Part shown: positions 10,982 through 24,257 of the stretch, in pieces
Position numbering within the stretch: the stretch's first letter is position 1
Layout: each line of letters begins with the position of its first letter
NCBI GenBank assembly: GCA_022605955.1
Contig: JAKCOZ010000014.1
Span: 17,552,001-17,616,000 of the forward strand
Reading direction: 5' to 3'
DNA: 64,000 nucleotides
Source of the DNA: Rallus limicola
Taxonomy: Eukaryota; Chordata; Aves; Gruiformes; Rallidae
The notes under the pieces: model-generated
The model's input: only the letters and a program-made list of their open reading frames with translations
The model's database searches: none
Told to the model about the DNA's origin: nothing
Translations under genes and position numbers: made by a program

Positions 10982-13653
10982 GATGTACAGAATCTTTGCA
11001 CAGACACTCACAGGTTTGACACGTGTCCTGCAGCTCAGTTTATTTCCACGGTCTGCTTCTGCATTTTGAACTGTGGCTCTTAAAAATTTTCTTTTACTAG
11101 TGTGCAGGTATCAACTCCAGGGAATTTCTAGAATATTTTCCCCAATTTAGGCAGCATTTTCTGCTAGAAGGCTAATTTGACCCCTACATAGTACAAGGTG
11201 ATCTCAAGTAATTGACGCCTGTATCTTGAATGCAGAAAACAGACCTGTTGACTTAGTGGTTGAAACTGTGTTTGGTATATTTGTGGAATTGTTTTGAATG
11301 ATTTGGAAAGGACTGATCATAGGAGTAGGATGGACTTGATAGCAAGAAATAAGATTACTTAGAAACTGTGTGTTCCTGCAGTGACCCTACAGATCACTAA
11401 AATATCCAGGACTTTTGTTGGATGTGAAATTGGTTCCTCCGCTCCAAAATAGTGGTATCTTGAAGTGGGGGTGAAGATGTTGTAAAATGGTCTCCAGAAA
11501 CTGGTGTTCATTGATGCGTAAAGTGGCTTTTTTATTTCTGTTTTGAAACTACTTGAATGGCATGGGGCAGGTTCTTCCTTTTCTTTCTCATGAGTGAATG
11601 CAAAAGATTTTAGCTCTGTGCTATTAATGACAGTAGGTTTTAACTGCATTAGCTTTACATGTCATTCTTGAAGACTGTTTTATTCCTCTGCTGCTTTATA
11701 CTTTTTGTTACTTTACAGAGTTGTTTATCATATTTGAGAAATATATTTTGCCAAAACTCAGAATTTCTTGTCATTTATCAGTATGTGAGTATTATTATGT
11801 TACCATATTTTTTACAGTCTTCTGAAGAACACCATCCCTTGATTTTAGCATGCCATTTCTGTATTTGAAAGGCTCATACATTTTTAGTCTATTTTTTTCT
11901 GACCTAATGAACACCTCAGGAACATTGGCATGAATGGCAAGTTCTCTTCACAGCTTTTCTCTCTACAATTTTGACTTTATAGGAAGGAAGAATGCAATTG
12001 TTAAAATTTTTGTTCTCTTTTTAGTCAGTGAAGATATAATTCAAAATATAATAGCCAGCTGCAAAATGTCAGAAAGGTCTAATAAGATAACAAATTACCT
12101 TAAAACTACACAATTTTCTGCTACCCATTCTTGATTCAGGACCATGTAATTTCACAGCTTTGTGCTTAAGCCAATGTCCTCTCAGATACTCTACCACAGT
12201 TATTACACTAGCTTAAATTTGGCTAATTTACTATTTGGTGTGAACAGTAGTATCAAAATCTGTTCTCAAAAACAGTTTATCTGTTCTGATCTAGTAAATG
12301 GGATGCCAGTGTTCTTTAATATTTACACAGTATTTATACTGCCTTTCAGTTCATGTAATTAAAGGGCAAATGATAAAAAAACATAGTTAACTTGACTCAT
12401 TGCCTTGCCAAAGCAGAATTGTTCCTGGTGTAGTATTTTGCACTGCTTTGCCCAAAATGCTTTTTAGGTGGCCTGAAAGACAGCCTATACTTTCCCCTTC
12501 CTTTGTAGGTAAAATTCATGTTCTTACATAAGTTTCAATAAGAGGCTCATTCTTTGTTGCAGTTGCATTAATCAATGTAGAATGACTTGCTGAGTTGAAC
12601 AAGATGAATCTATGTATTTCATATAATAATGGAGCAGTTTGTAAGTCTTTATGGCTAGATGGTGAAATTGGAAGAGAAAGCGTATGATCCCTTGATTTCT
12701 AAGGGTCTGAAAAGTTAGAAGCATTGCTTCTTGTATGTTAGCTCTGTGACCACACAACTGTCTGTTGCTGCAGGAGAGTAAAACCAGCCAAGCAGGCTAA
12801 GCATATGCAACAGGTTATTTAAACTAACAGAGCTTATAAAGGAAAAAACTTCACTTGAAAGCCTTGTTGCCTTGAGGCAGAAAGGTTCTCTATCTCAGGC
12901 TGTCACTGCTTACCCCCTTCATAGCAGTACAGAGTCTTTTCAGATGGCTTATTAAATGATTGTGTTTAGGACTTGGCAGTAAACATGGGGCTTTGAATTC
13001 CAACCTCCAGTGAAGAAGTCAGTGATGGGTAGGTTGTCATCCAGGAGAAATTGTGGATTCAGCCCCATGTTATGGAAGTGGCAGTGTTCCAAAACTGTAA
13101 TTACTAAACTTTTTGTGGTCCAAACAGAAAGGCTGATCTCTAGTATGAATCCTTTCCCTTTTTATAACTATCAAAATCTATGTGAAAAAATCTAGTCCAA
13201 CCTAGTCATACAAGGTTGTCTTTATCCAGGTGAAACTTTTCCCTCCTCCTTTTTCATGGTCCACCGAACTTAAGTCCTCAACTAAACCTTTTAATGGAAT
13301 TTAAAAGATTACTTTTATAATGATTCCTTTGCTTTTCCCCAAATTACACTGTCTCTTCCAGCAATAATTTCCATTGCAATCGCATTTCAAGTGAGCTCCT
13401 CTGAGTGGGACGTTTCTTTGCTCCCTTATTAATAGAGCAAATCATATTAAAGTATAAAACTTAAGCCTCTGCAGCTTCTATTGTCACTTAACACAGGTAG
13501 CACAAGTGATTACTGAAGTATGTACAGTCTGGCATTTATCCTACTAATTAGCGGATCTGTCCATTGAATTTTGCTCTTCCTGCCCCTGTGGGACTGAAGC
13601 TGCTTACCCTGTCCTCTCCGTTCTGGACAGGTAATTCTCTCTGTAGGATTTAG

Positions 13654-13730
13654 AAAAAAAAAAACAAAACAACACAAATCCCACCAAAAAAACAACCCTC
13701 ACACACCAACAAAAAATACCCAAACCCAAA
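13654..13730. repeat. A/C-rich low-complexity tract
   Basis: A run of As followed by irregular CAA, ACAC and CCAAAC motifs, almost free of G and T. It might be the decayed tail of an old retroposon, but no element body is recognisable beside it. Confidence 0.6.
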
Positions 13731-14114
13731 TTGTTTATGCTTGGTTTTAAAGAGATGTTAGATGTTCACAGCCATTTGTTCTGGCTGTTAAGGAATTGTG
13801 CTGACAAAAGCATTTCACTCATGAAATAAGAGTGGAAGGGAGAGGGGATGGCAAAATAAATCAGACTGAGGGATATGTGTGTGGCTTGGCAAATCAAGCA
13901 GGGGAAGAAGATGGAGTACAAGTTCCCAGCTTCACAGCTGATTGACTGATTTGCTTGGTTTAACTGATCTCCTCTGTGACACCAAGTACCTTTGCTCTTC
14001 AGTATGCCCATTCATAAGATGATTGTTACCTGATTTAATAAGGGGTTCTGTAGATTACTTGTAAAATGCTTTGGGAGCTTTGAATGAAGAGCACTTATAC
14101 ATAGGTCAGTACAG

Positions 14115-14181
14115 ATATGTACTATATATTTATATACACATATAAAGATATATATTAGTATGTTTATATACAAATATAAAC
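14115..14181. repeat. TA/TATATA-rich tract
   Basis: Irregular TATATTTATATACACATATA motifs over about 65 bases. It is an impure AT microsatellite. Confidence 0.6.
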
Positions 14182-17100
14182 ATCCACCTAAGCCCCGTGC
14201 AGTTACGGAGCACAGCATTGCTGCCACCTTGGAAAGGACTGGAAGAAGCCTGCTGGGAGCTCTTAATTCCTTGAATCTTCATAGACATTTACTAGATGTT
14301 ACTCTGGCATGGCAGCAAAGATAGTGATATTCGGCCTGATGCCTAAGAAGAGCTCTTGAGGGAAGAGGGGGAAGTGTTGGTAGGAAGAATCTCTTGTTGT
14401 GGACTTTAATTCCTTTTGTACTCTTACACTGTCATTAATGCCAAAACCAATTATTTTTCTCTTCTAGAGCAAAAAGAGACTCTTCTAGAACCCTGGCTAT
14501 TTTAAGCCACTGGCATTTTAAAATGAAACATTTTTTTCCATAGCCAAAGACTATGCCCTGAGGGGAAATAAAAGGGTTTTTTTACTGGCATGCTCTTTCT
14601 TGAAGACAGAATCCTGTGTAGATGGATGGTTGGTCAGGTTCAGGACAGCACTTTTTAGATTGTAATAGCTCTTCTCTGAATACTTGGTTCTCCTACTGCT
14701 CATCAATTCCATTTGCAAATCACTCAGTTTTTAAACCGTTTAATGACTGTCTTAAAAACTAAGTTAGGGCTATCTGCCAAAAGTAACACCAGCTGCTCTT
14801 CCACAGCACTGTAGGATTTATTCCCCATGCTTTGGATCTTCTGTATAATTTTCCTCTAGTTTCTTTTTCCTCCTTTTGCCTCAATTTCAGCTGCCCTTGT
14901 GACAGTGGTGTTCAGATGGAGTAGAAAGCAAGAAGAAAATGCATTTAATGCATTTTTGCTGCACAATTGAGAGAAGCTAATTGGTATGTGTCAGCAGGGA
15001 GGCAGGCAAGAGGTAACAGATGGTGTGGAGAGCTAAGAAGGCATGAAGATACAAGGGAGCAGTGTTTATCAAAAAAAGATAAAGACAGACAGGCAAAGCA
15101 ATATGCAGAGGAAGGAAGGCAGTTGGGGACCTAAGGCAAAGTTGGTCAGACCTTGATAGATAATGCTCTGAGTGTTTAGTCCACTGAGTGGCCTGTGGTG
15201 AGCTGGTGGCTACTGAGGGAGAATGTTTGGCTTCTCCATACTAGGTTAAAAGACCCATGTTTCTCAATCTTTTAATTTATGTTGTTTCTTGGCTGTTCTG
15301 GATGGACCTACAACCTAACCTATATCACTGCACCCTTTGGCAAGGGAGAAGCTACAGTGCTGTGGCTGGAATTTATCTTACCTATCCAGTGTGGCTACAT
15401 TAGTATTAAGAAATTAAAAGTGGCTGGCATGTCCCGAGTCCCTCTTGGTTCCTGAGCACAGGTAGATGCATGCAGCTTATGCAGAAGATCGTCATATGTA
15501 AACTGCTTGCTTAGGGTGGTATCTACACACTGCTAACTTCCAGATTATGCCTGAGAATTGTCAAAACCAGGGCAGTGACAGTTTGGATGATTTAACAAAA
15601 TTAATGATTGATTTCCAGTGCCCAGATAGCAATGGGTTGGCCTCCTTTTGGAGGGCATGTAAAGGGTTGGAAAGCTGACCTTACAGTTGATAATGTAAGG
15701 TCAGACATAGGCAGTGAAGATGCTAAGTGAGCAACGCTGCTCTTGAGAGTTCCACTGTGCTGTTTTGGGTTGACTTCACCCCACCTTCAGGAATTGAGAG
15801 AATGTTTTGCACAAGCTGCTTTTGAATGTCGGCAGTTTGAGCATGAGGAGCTCAGATGGCAAAGCAAAAAGGGGCAGATTGCAAGTGTTCTTCCACAGAG
15901 CTGCTTCAAGTTTTCAGACCTCTCTGCACAAGGAAAACAAGGTTCTTGAAATTTTTATTCTAGGAGGACCAGCCATAAAAATGCTTAAGAGACATTTTTC
16001 TGTTGGCTGCATGAGGAGTTGCACTTGCTGGTGTCTCAGTGAACGTGATCCTTATGCCTGTTTGCAGCAGCACTGTAAGCGAACTTATACCATGGTTTAT
16101 TTCTAACTAATTAAAGTCTTATTTAGGAATGAGTCATTTGTATACCAGAATGATTTATTTTTTTATTTTAAATCAGGCACAGGCATTTTATGTTGAGGTC
16201 TGCTGCCTCTGTAGTGTAATTTACTATCCCCAAAATGATCTGGGGTTGCTTCTCTCTGAATCCAAGCATCTGTGATGTTAATGTTACTGCATTTTATAAT
16301 TGGTACTTGATAGTTTAAGTGGATAATCAGCTAAGACATAAATGCAGCTTACCAGGAAACAATTGAGAATTTAGGATAATAAGGCTGATTAGACACTGTT
16401 ATGCTAGTCTCATGCTAAGATAATTCTACTGAGTTGAAGTTGTACAAATAATGATGTAAGACACGCAGTGGTCAGGCAGGCCCCCTTCACATATGCTTGA
16501 CTGTCTATCTTTGACTAGACACAGTCTAAATGGTAGTAAGCTGCTGTTAGAGATTGCATGATCCCCTCGAGTGTGGGATTCTAGACAGTGTTTCCCTGAG
16601 ACCTTTACAACTTCCTTAATAAAGAAGTTTGAAAACCAGTTAATAACATTGCATGCCAGCTACCATTTCAAATACTTTTCTAGGCTTAATATTTTAAAGT
16701 AGGAAAGAAGCAGCATCTTGTCCAGCACAACATAAACCTGGTGGCTTTTAGCATCTGTTGGGAATGCTTGTTTGCTGCTAAAGCAGGTGTGAATGCTCTG
16801 CAGCAGAGGGAACTGTGTGCTTCCTTCACATGAACAAGCACAAGGCAGAGCACAATTTTTTTTCAGGCTCTTAATTCATGGCCCAAGCACTGGAACCACA
16901 TGGTCTCCTTAGGGTGTTTTAAGGGGAAAGGTGAACAAATAAAGCTTTAAATTACCTTTGTGACTCCCAGGCATGAAGCTTCATGGGGACCAATTTAGTC
17001 TCTGGCACAAAAAATAACAACCTTATTGCCTGGGTATCAGAGGGAGGTGACACAGACCCTGGTGTGGCAGGCATCATTGCTGAAAATAGTTTGTGTTATT

Positions 17101-20100
17101 TGTAGCACAGGAAGGAGACCCATCACTCTTGTGTTCCCAGGGCTCATGCTGGTGCTGTTTCCCATGCTGTGGGGATGGAGAGCAAATAAAGGGAGTCTAG
17201 TGATGCTAATACTAATACTTTTTCTAGAGCGTGCAGTGCTTCCCTGGTACCAGGAAGTACTTTTACTAACTAGATTGACCTGTCAGTGTCTTAGGTTTTC
17301 CTGGGACTCATGTAACCTTGACCATTTGGATCCATTTGTCAAACTCCTCTGTACCTATTAGGCGCATGAAATCCACACACCCTGAGCAGTTAATGCTGTC
17401 TCCAAAAATGCTGACTAATCCCCTGGGTGCCTGTCTCTTTTTGGTGCACTCCAGGCACCATTGTTTGGCATTCCCTTCACAACTTCAGTGTCATAGGAGC
17501 GGCAGCTGGAGCTGTACGTTCAGCGGCCATGTGATGGTTGGTTGGGATGCATTAAACATATGCTGTGTGTTCAGGGCTATTTAAAGGATTAATTTACATG
17601 AGCCACGCAGCTGAACTGAAGCTACTGATCCTCACTCTGCACTTGTTGCTCTGCTGTGCTTAAACACAACAAGTTATTCATCTTCTTCCATGCTTAGTTT
17701 TTTCTCTCAAAAAGTTTTTGGAGGAAAGAGAACCTAGTAAAACACCCTCTGTGGCTGGGTAGAAGGGAAGGAATGATTTTTTTCCCTCCAGGGAGGAAAC
17801 TGCAGGCAAGACTTGCCTGTTAAAGGCTCTCTCTGGTTCATAGCTCTGAACTAGACTTCTGGCTTTTCTTACCCAGGGAAGACATCAGAGGAGACTGCAG
17901 GTTGTGAGGGGGCTTTTCTGGGGTTATTAAGGTAAGGGGGAAAGAACATTACTGTCAAGGAAGCAGGCTACTGTGGGAATAATATCTTATTCATTTCACC
18001 AAATTGCTTTAAAAATACTTTTTGAAATAATATTGCCAGATTTCTTCTTTATCTTTTGTCTGTATAGTGGGTTATTCTTTTATCTGTGTGCAAAAGTCTC
18101 TTTTCCATAGTATTTTTTTCTGTAGAAGAAGGGGCATTTCACTGTGTCCCACCTTTTGTCCAAGAACAGGTCTCACTTTTTGCTTTCTTTGAACTTGATA
18201 GCAGTAATTTGTGGCTGTTGAGATGAGATTCTTTAAATACTTCATTTGTAAAATTGCAGCAGAAGTCTTGAAAACTGATATTGCAAGATGAACTGGCTCT
18301 CATTTGAATTTTTGCTTTGATGCCAAAGGAATTTCTTTGAAGGGATAGGTCTGGTTTCTTTTCAGAATTTTGTCAGTGATAAAATGGCTGAACTGATTTG
18401 AGCAGTTATCTGGCAGAACTGGCATCACTCTTAACCCATGCCTAATAACAGAATACCATTTCCATCAAAGTTAGAAGATCCTGAGAAGTTTCCTAATATA
18501 TATCTAATTGCAACTGCATCAGTGGATCAGCATGGCTGAGATGTTGATCTCTGCCTATTTTTAGGGGTACCAGTTGTACAACTACCTGACCTATCAAACT
18601 ATTATTACTGCCTGGTTTATATGTTAAATTTGTAATAAACAAACTTTTCCTTTTTCCCCACACGTACTTATCTAAACTTTATTTGTTTATGCCTGTATTT
18701 ATTCATTTATCATGCATCCAGCAAGATGAATCTGTTTGAAGAGCAAGTTAAAGCTGCCTGCAATTCAGCCATGTCCTCACACAGCATTTTTCTGAGGATG
18801 GAGAACTGGAAAATTCCACTATGGCAGTCATAGCCCAGCTGCACATATTAAACCCTAACGCAGCGCTGAACATCTCAACTGAAATAGTGAAGTAGAGCTC
18901 AGATGTTTCTATTGTGAACAAACAAGTAGACACACATTGAACGTGGCCCTGCTGCTGTTAACTAAAGTAAAACACTAGGAAATGTCATATTTCATGATGC
19001 AGTTAAAAACCCAACAGCCCTATGTCAGCATGGTTGTCACATTTATATTGTTAGTGTTTTATGATGGCCTCAGTTTGTATTGATAGCCCTTACTCTACCC
19101 ATATAAAATGTGTTTTCTGTAGGGGCTACTCTGTGATATTTGGGAACGGCAATGAACTTGAAGACAAATCACTCAAAAATCAGTGTCTTTGCCTTACTCT
19201 TTCAGAGGAAATACACTAAGCTTATGGCTAAAGAGCTATTTCCAGAATGATAAGCCAAAGACTGTGTTAAATGAAGGAATTTTGGTTAAATTAATTGAAG
19301 CCAAATTGGCAAGAGTCAATAGGATAGGGTTTTTTTGGATGATAGTCACCTTTTACATCTGATTTCTAATGAAGTTGGAAACTCTGTGAATAGTGTACCC
19401 ATGAGGGTGTTGGGGGAGAAGGAGGGGAAGCATTCTATTTGCAGCCAGGTAGGAATGGAGACATCTATAAGGTGGTTAAAATGAAAACCAAAGAAAATTG
19501 TTTAGGTTGGGTTGCTGCAAGAGGAAAGCTTCCTCTGAATGCTAGACCATGTATTACTCTATTAAAAATGCTCCAATTATTCAAAATGTTTCTTAGGTAG
19601 CAGATTTTGAGGAAAATTCCTACAAGAGTAAATTTGTTTAGGGATGTCAGCTGAAGGTGCATTGCATTTTGGGTTGGGAAGTCATTTGGATGCTATCTGG
19701 TAGGAAACCTTATTTGATTAGAAAACTAATTATAAATGCCAGGCACACTCATGGCTGGAGCTTGGTCTGAAAAACCTGCTGAATCTACAGTCAGAATCTA
19801 GTCTTTGGTGGGGTGAGAAATGGAGCAGGCTTTCTAGCTAGATTGATGATGAGTTTCTTCCTGGACTTTTACGAGCAAAACAGAACCACTGAGGGATGAA
19901 TCTTCAGAGTGCTTGCTTCACGTCAGCCCCTATGAAGAAGTGGGCTTCTGAATGGATGCTTTGCTCTTACTGTGTTTTGAGTCATTGCCTGCACACATGT
20001 AGCAGTTCTGCTTGTTTGTAGTTGTGTTGGATGTTTCTGGACTTTGGTATGTTTTATCCCCAGGACAGGTCTTACACAGCTGATCTGGGCACCTACAGTT

Positions 20101-23100
20101 GTCAAATGCATTTTGGATATGAGCTAGTCATCTCTGACCAGGGCTGCTCAGTGCCCAAATATTCCAGACTAGAAATCTAATCTTTTTTGTCCCTGTTAGT
20201 ATAACTCTTCAAGCCATAAAAAAGAGGACAAAAGAGAAGAACCAAGCGTCCCTAATTGAGGTAATCTGTTGTGATAAGCTTTGATTTCAAAACAAGACTG
20301 ATCATCCTGAGGCATCTGAGGTCCTTGACTACGAAGAGTTCTCTGGTCATGTTGGCTCATGCTGCTTGTCCTCCCGTATGGGCCGTGCAGTTCATAAATA
20401 GGATCCTGTTCTCCTTTGCTGACTGCAGTGCAAGCTTGGTGTGGGTTCACTGGGAAAGCTGAAGATAAAACACAGAAGTGGAAAGTAGACTGACATGTTC
20501 TCATCTGTTTTGCCTGAGGAAAAGCAAGTTGCTTACCGACCTTTGCTTGCTTTAATGATCTCTGCATTCCCCCCCCCTTATTTTGGGAAGCGCTGCTTAT
20601 CTGCTGGTACCCATGACTAGAAAGCATTATCCTGGACACCTGGATGACAAAGAATTGTTTATTTACCACCTAAGCAGCTGTAGCATTGTAATGTTGGTTT
20701 TGAGGATGAGAGGAGCATATGATGGACACTAATTGGAAGGCTTAGACAACTGAGCAGTACCTGCCTTGAATTGTAACTTTGTGCTGTGCTCTGCACAAGA
20801 TCTGTAAGATCAAGGTAGAAAACCTCACTGAGAGCTAGGATGGAATTTCAGAGACTGCAAAAAAAATATCTGTTGACAATCCTTAAGTGCCTCACTGAGT
20901 GGCCACTGCCAGGAATGAGTGGTAAACATACTGCTCAACTGCATATGCCTGAAAAAGAGGAAAAAGTTTTTATGTGCTGATGGGGGATTTTAGACTGTGG
21001 TGTTAGTTCTGTAGGCATTGCAAATCTTGAATTTGAGAGAGCTAAGCCTCAAGACCCAAATGGGCCAATCTTTTCATATGTAGAGGTCTGCAGAGACTGC
21101 TTTCTAGAATTTTTTATTTACTTATTTTATAATTATGAATTTTATAAGCTGCAGCATGTAGATTGATGGGCAAGATGAAAAACAAACACTGGGAGTAGAG
21201 ATGGTGAAAACAATTATCTCACCATGAGGTATAAAAAGGGAATGCCTTAATGGACAGCACCTTAGTGACAGAATTTGTCAAATGATTACTGTTTTTGTCT
21301 TTGGAACTTTTCTGGAGCTGCAAGGCTGTGAGTAGACTATCACGGGTAGAAACCAACCAGCAGTTTTAATGGGGCAATCATGAAAGCATCTATTTTCCCC
21401 TGAGAGGAGATGGTGAAGATGCAGGAGAGCCTGATGGAGAATTACCTTGTCACCCTCCTAAGATGGCAGCATCTGAGATGAAGGACCTAGAAGAAATGCC
21501 ACCTGAGTATCACAAGATGCATCCTTCTTGTAAGGACTACTGTAGTGGTGTTTGCCATTTTCCTTTGCAGTGCTGCCTGGCAGCCAGGGCTGCTCTGAGG
21601 CTTGCAGCAGAGAAAGGGTTGCTGGCTCTTGGTGACTTTGGGTGGTTTTCCCAGTAAACACTGCTTCAGTGACCCTGGCTTTCTGTGTGTCCTCTTGAAA
21701 GGAGTCATTGCTCTGTCCCTCCTTTTTTTTTGTAGGCGTACAGCAGGCTGTGATGAAACACAAATTTAGACTATTGTCCTGTGCCAAAAATCTGTTCAAT
21801 GTTTTCATAATGCAGCTAGAGTGATTTTAGGCATGTGCTTCTTTTCTTTAACATGCCTGCAAGCCATTCATATTCCTGGAAGAGCACATTGTTCAGGGTA
21901 CTGCTTGGCCACCTCTGATAGCCTCTGTCTTGTCCCTTCAGAGGCACATTCAGGAGAGATGGCCGCTTGCTAAATAAATACAAGGCTAGATGTGAGGAAA
22001 GAGTTGTTTGGCTTCTTGCTCCTTGGGCGTAGGAACCCAAAGAGAGAGAACTGGTATTGAACTGGAGTATGATGACTGAATGGGCTTTCAAATGCAGAGT
22101 GACAGTGCAGGAGACTTCAAAAGTAAAGTGCAGAGCAATAGAGGAAGCCTAGTTTTCAGCCCAGGAGAATGCTGCGGATGAGAACTCATACATTTTGTGA
22201 TATACCTCATATGCATTCCTAGAAGTAATATTTAAGACATTTTTATAATAGAGCTGATGTTATTTGGATGCAATGATTCTTTTGCGTAGCTAGTGCTGGT
22301 TGCCTGTGCAGACAGGTTTTTAGCATGAGGTATGCCCTTAAAGCACTGTTTTGAGGATGGTATACATAAATCTCTTACTATAGAGGGAAAATGGCATTTA
22401 TGGTTTTTTTTAATAACATATGCATGACAGGTTTTCTAACCCAGGTATCTGAAATGCAGGTCTTGCTTTCATGGAAGTTCCAGGATTAGAAGCTCACGTG
22501 TTCCTGTACAACAAAAAGCCTTTCATTGCTCTGTGTGTGTCATCTCTGTACGAAATGTTGACCTAAAGCCTTGCTTGTGTTTCGCCTTGTATATCCTGGC
22601 AGCAGACTAACTGTTGTTGCTGCTGCATGAGTAACAAAGGCTTCCTATTACCATCTGTCATGTCATACTTATAATTTTCAAGATCCAACCATGGCCCTCC
22701 TGGTGCAATTGACTTTGAATCATGATTGACATTAATAGCTATTTTTAAAAGTCAGAAACCAGGCTTTATTTCTGGCAAGGGGAGCGTGTTTGATTGATAC
22801 TGAACTCATTACAATCATCTACTCCAGTCCGGGAGTCCTGGTGCAGTGACATTTATGACAGGTTTGTTTCAGCATGCAAACTTAACAACTCTGTTCTGGT
22901 TGTAGCAAGCTTGCTCTGGTGCTTTGAATTTGATGCCGTATTTTGGGGGGAGTTAAAGAAAGAAGGAGAAGGAGAGTGCTACCTGCAGAGAAAGTAAACA
23001 ACCTTTTTCAGATGATTGTCCCTTTACTGAATGGGGAAACGTAAATGAAATGTAACTCTTCGTGTCTTGACTTCAACCATTTTTTTTTTTGTTTGCATAG

Positions 23101-23799
23101 ATACACACAAATATGTAGAGTTTGATGGAGCTTCTTTAAGGTCTGTCATGCAGGCAGTGGAATGCACAGGGAATTGAGATGCTTTGTTTCAGTAGAAAAT
23201 ATCAAAAAATGCTCTGCAATGGTACTAAATCCTTAGCTGTTGCAAGAGGCTTGTTACGTGCTTGAGGAAAGCAGACTTTTCAATTAGCCTTACTTTCGTC
23301 ATTCATGCCTAGTTGCTTGTTTACTTAACGTGCAGAGAGTAGTTAGGAGAGGTACAGACAAAAAGTTTTGATTCAACTTTGAAGCCAAGCTAGCATGAGA
23401 TTCTGTTGCCAAAAAGAAAGGAAAAGGCAAACGGACTTGTGTGAACTAAGTTGGCAGAAGTAAATATTGCCGTAGATTCAGTTGCATTGATTGCAAGAAA
23501 AAGAAGGGACAGCTGTGAATGAAGTCCAAAGGACAACAGCTGTGCCCTGGAAAATCAATATATTAGAATAAATTGTGTGAAATGCTGGCTGTAGTTGAAA
23601 AGCATGTTCTGTTGAGAACACTTTTAACAGTAGGTACTGCACTTCAGAACTTTGCTCTTCTATGCAGTGATCTTCCTCCTTCTGGACATTTTTATTATTT
23701 TATGATCAAATTAAAATTTTGAAACTACATGGTGGGTTTTTGTGGCAAAATTCTAGACTTTTCAGTACTCAAAACACAGGACAAATTTAAGGTTGCAAG

Positions 23800-24257
23800 A
23801 TATCAAGGCGCTGTCATGTGTCCAGAGAAGGGTGACAAGGCTGGTGAGGGGACTGGAGGACAGATGTTATGGGGAGCAACTGAGGGACCTGAGTCCATTT
23901 AGTCTGGAGAAAAGGAGGTTGAGGGGAGACTTAATTGCTCTTTACAACTACCTGAAGGGAAGTTGTAGAGAGGTGTGGGCTGATCTCTTCTCCCTAGTGA
24001 CATATGATAGGACAAGAGGAAATGGAACTCCTCTTGCCAGGGTAAGGTTTAGATGGGATGCTGGGAAAAAATTCTTCCCAGAGAGGGTTATTAGGCAAGG
24101 GACTGCCCAGGGAGGTGGTGGAATCACTATCCCTGAAGGTATTTAAAAGCCAGGTAGATGCGGTACTTAAGGATGTGGTTTAGTAGTGGTCTTGGCGCAT
24201 TAGGGTGATGGTTGGACTCAATGATCCCTTCCAACCAAGACAACACTGTGATTCTGG
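23800..24257 (+). mobile_element. CR1 LINE 3' fragment, plus strand
   Basis: This is the last ~460 bases of a CR1 element, truncated at its 5' end. An in-frame stretch encodes the RT C-terminal tail: [37 protein letters not shown], then DRTRGNG. A loss of a few bases near 24,100 breaks the frame where other CR1s read [11 protein letters not shown]. The 3' end shows 'gatcccttccaacc' and a single 'ctgtgattctg' unit. CR1 elements insert by target-primed reverse transcription and are usually 5'-truncated, as here. Sequence details differ from the 52-kb and 57-kb CR1 copies, so it is another subfamily and looks older. Confidence 0.9.

Larger units (their letters stand above)
10982..23799. other. 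Long unique stretch, no gene seen
   Basis: Nearly 13 kb with no gene I can support. The longest frames (110-157 codons) show no domain, signal or coding-like continuity. It holds an A/C-rich tract at 13.65 kb, an AT-rich tract at 14.1 kb, a nine-C run near 20,570 and a possible conserved block around 22,620-22,800. Confidence 0.55.

Noticed and set aside
20196..20669. 157-codon frame, minus strand
   Set aside because: Low-complexity-free but with no family resemblance. It ends in unique DNA with no sign of exon borders, and I judge it a chance frame.
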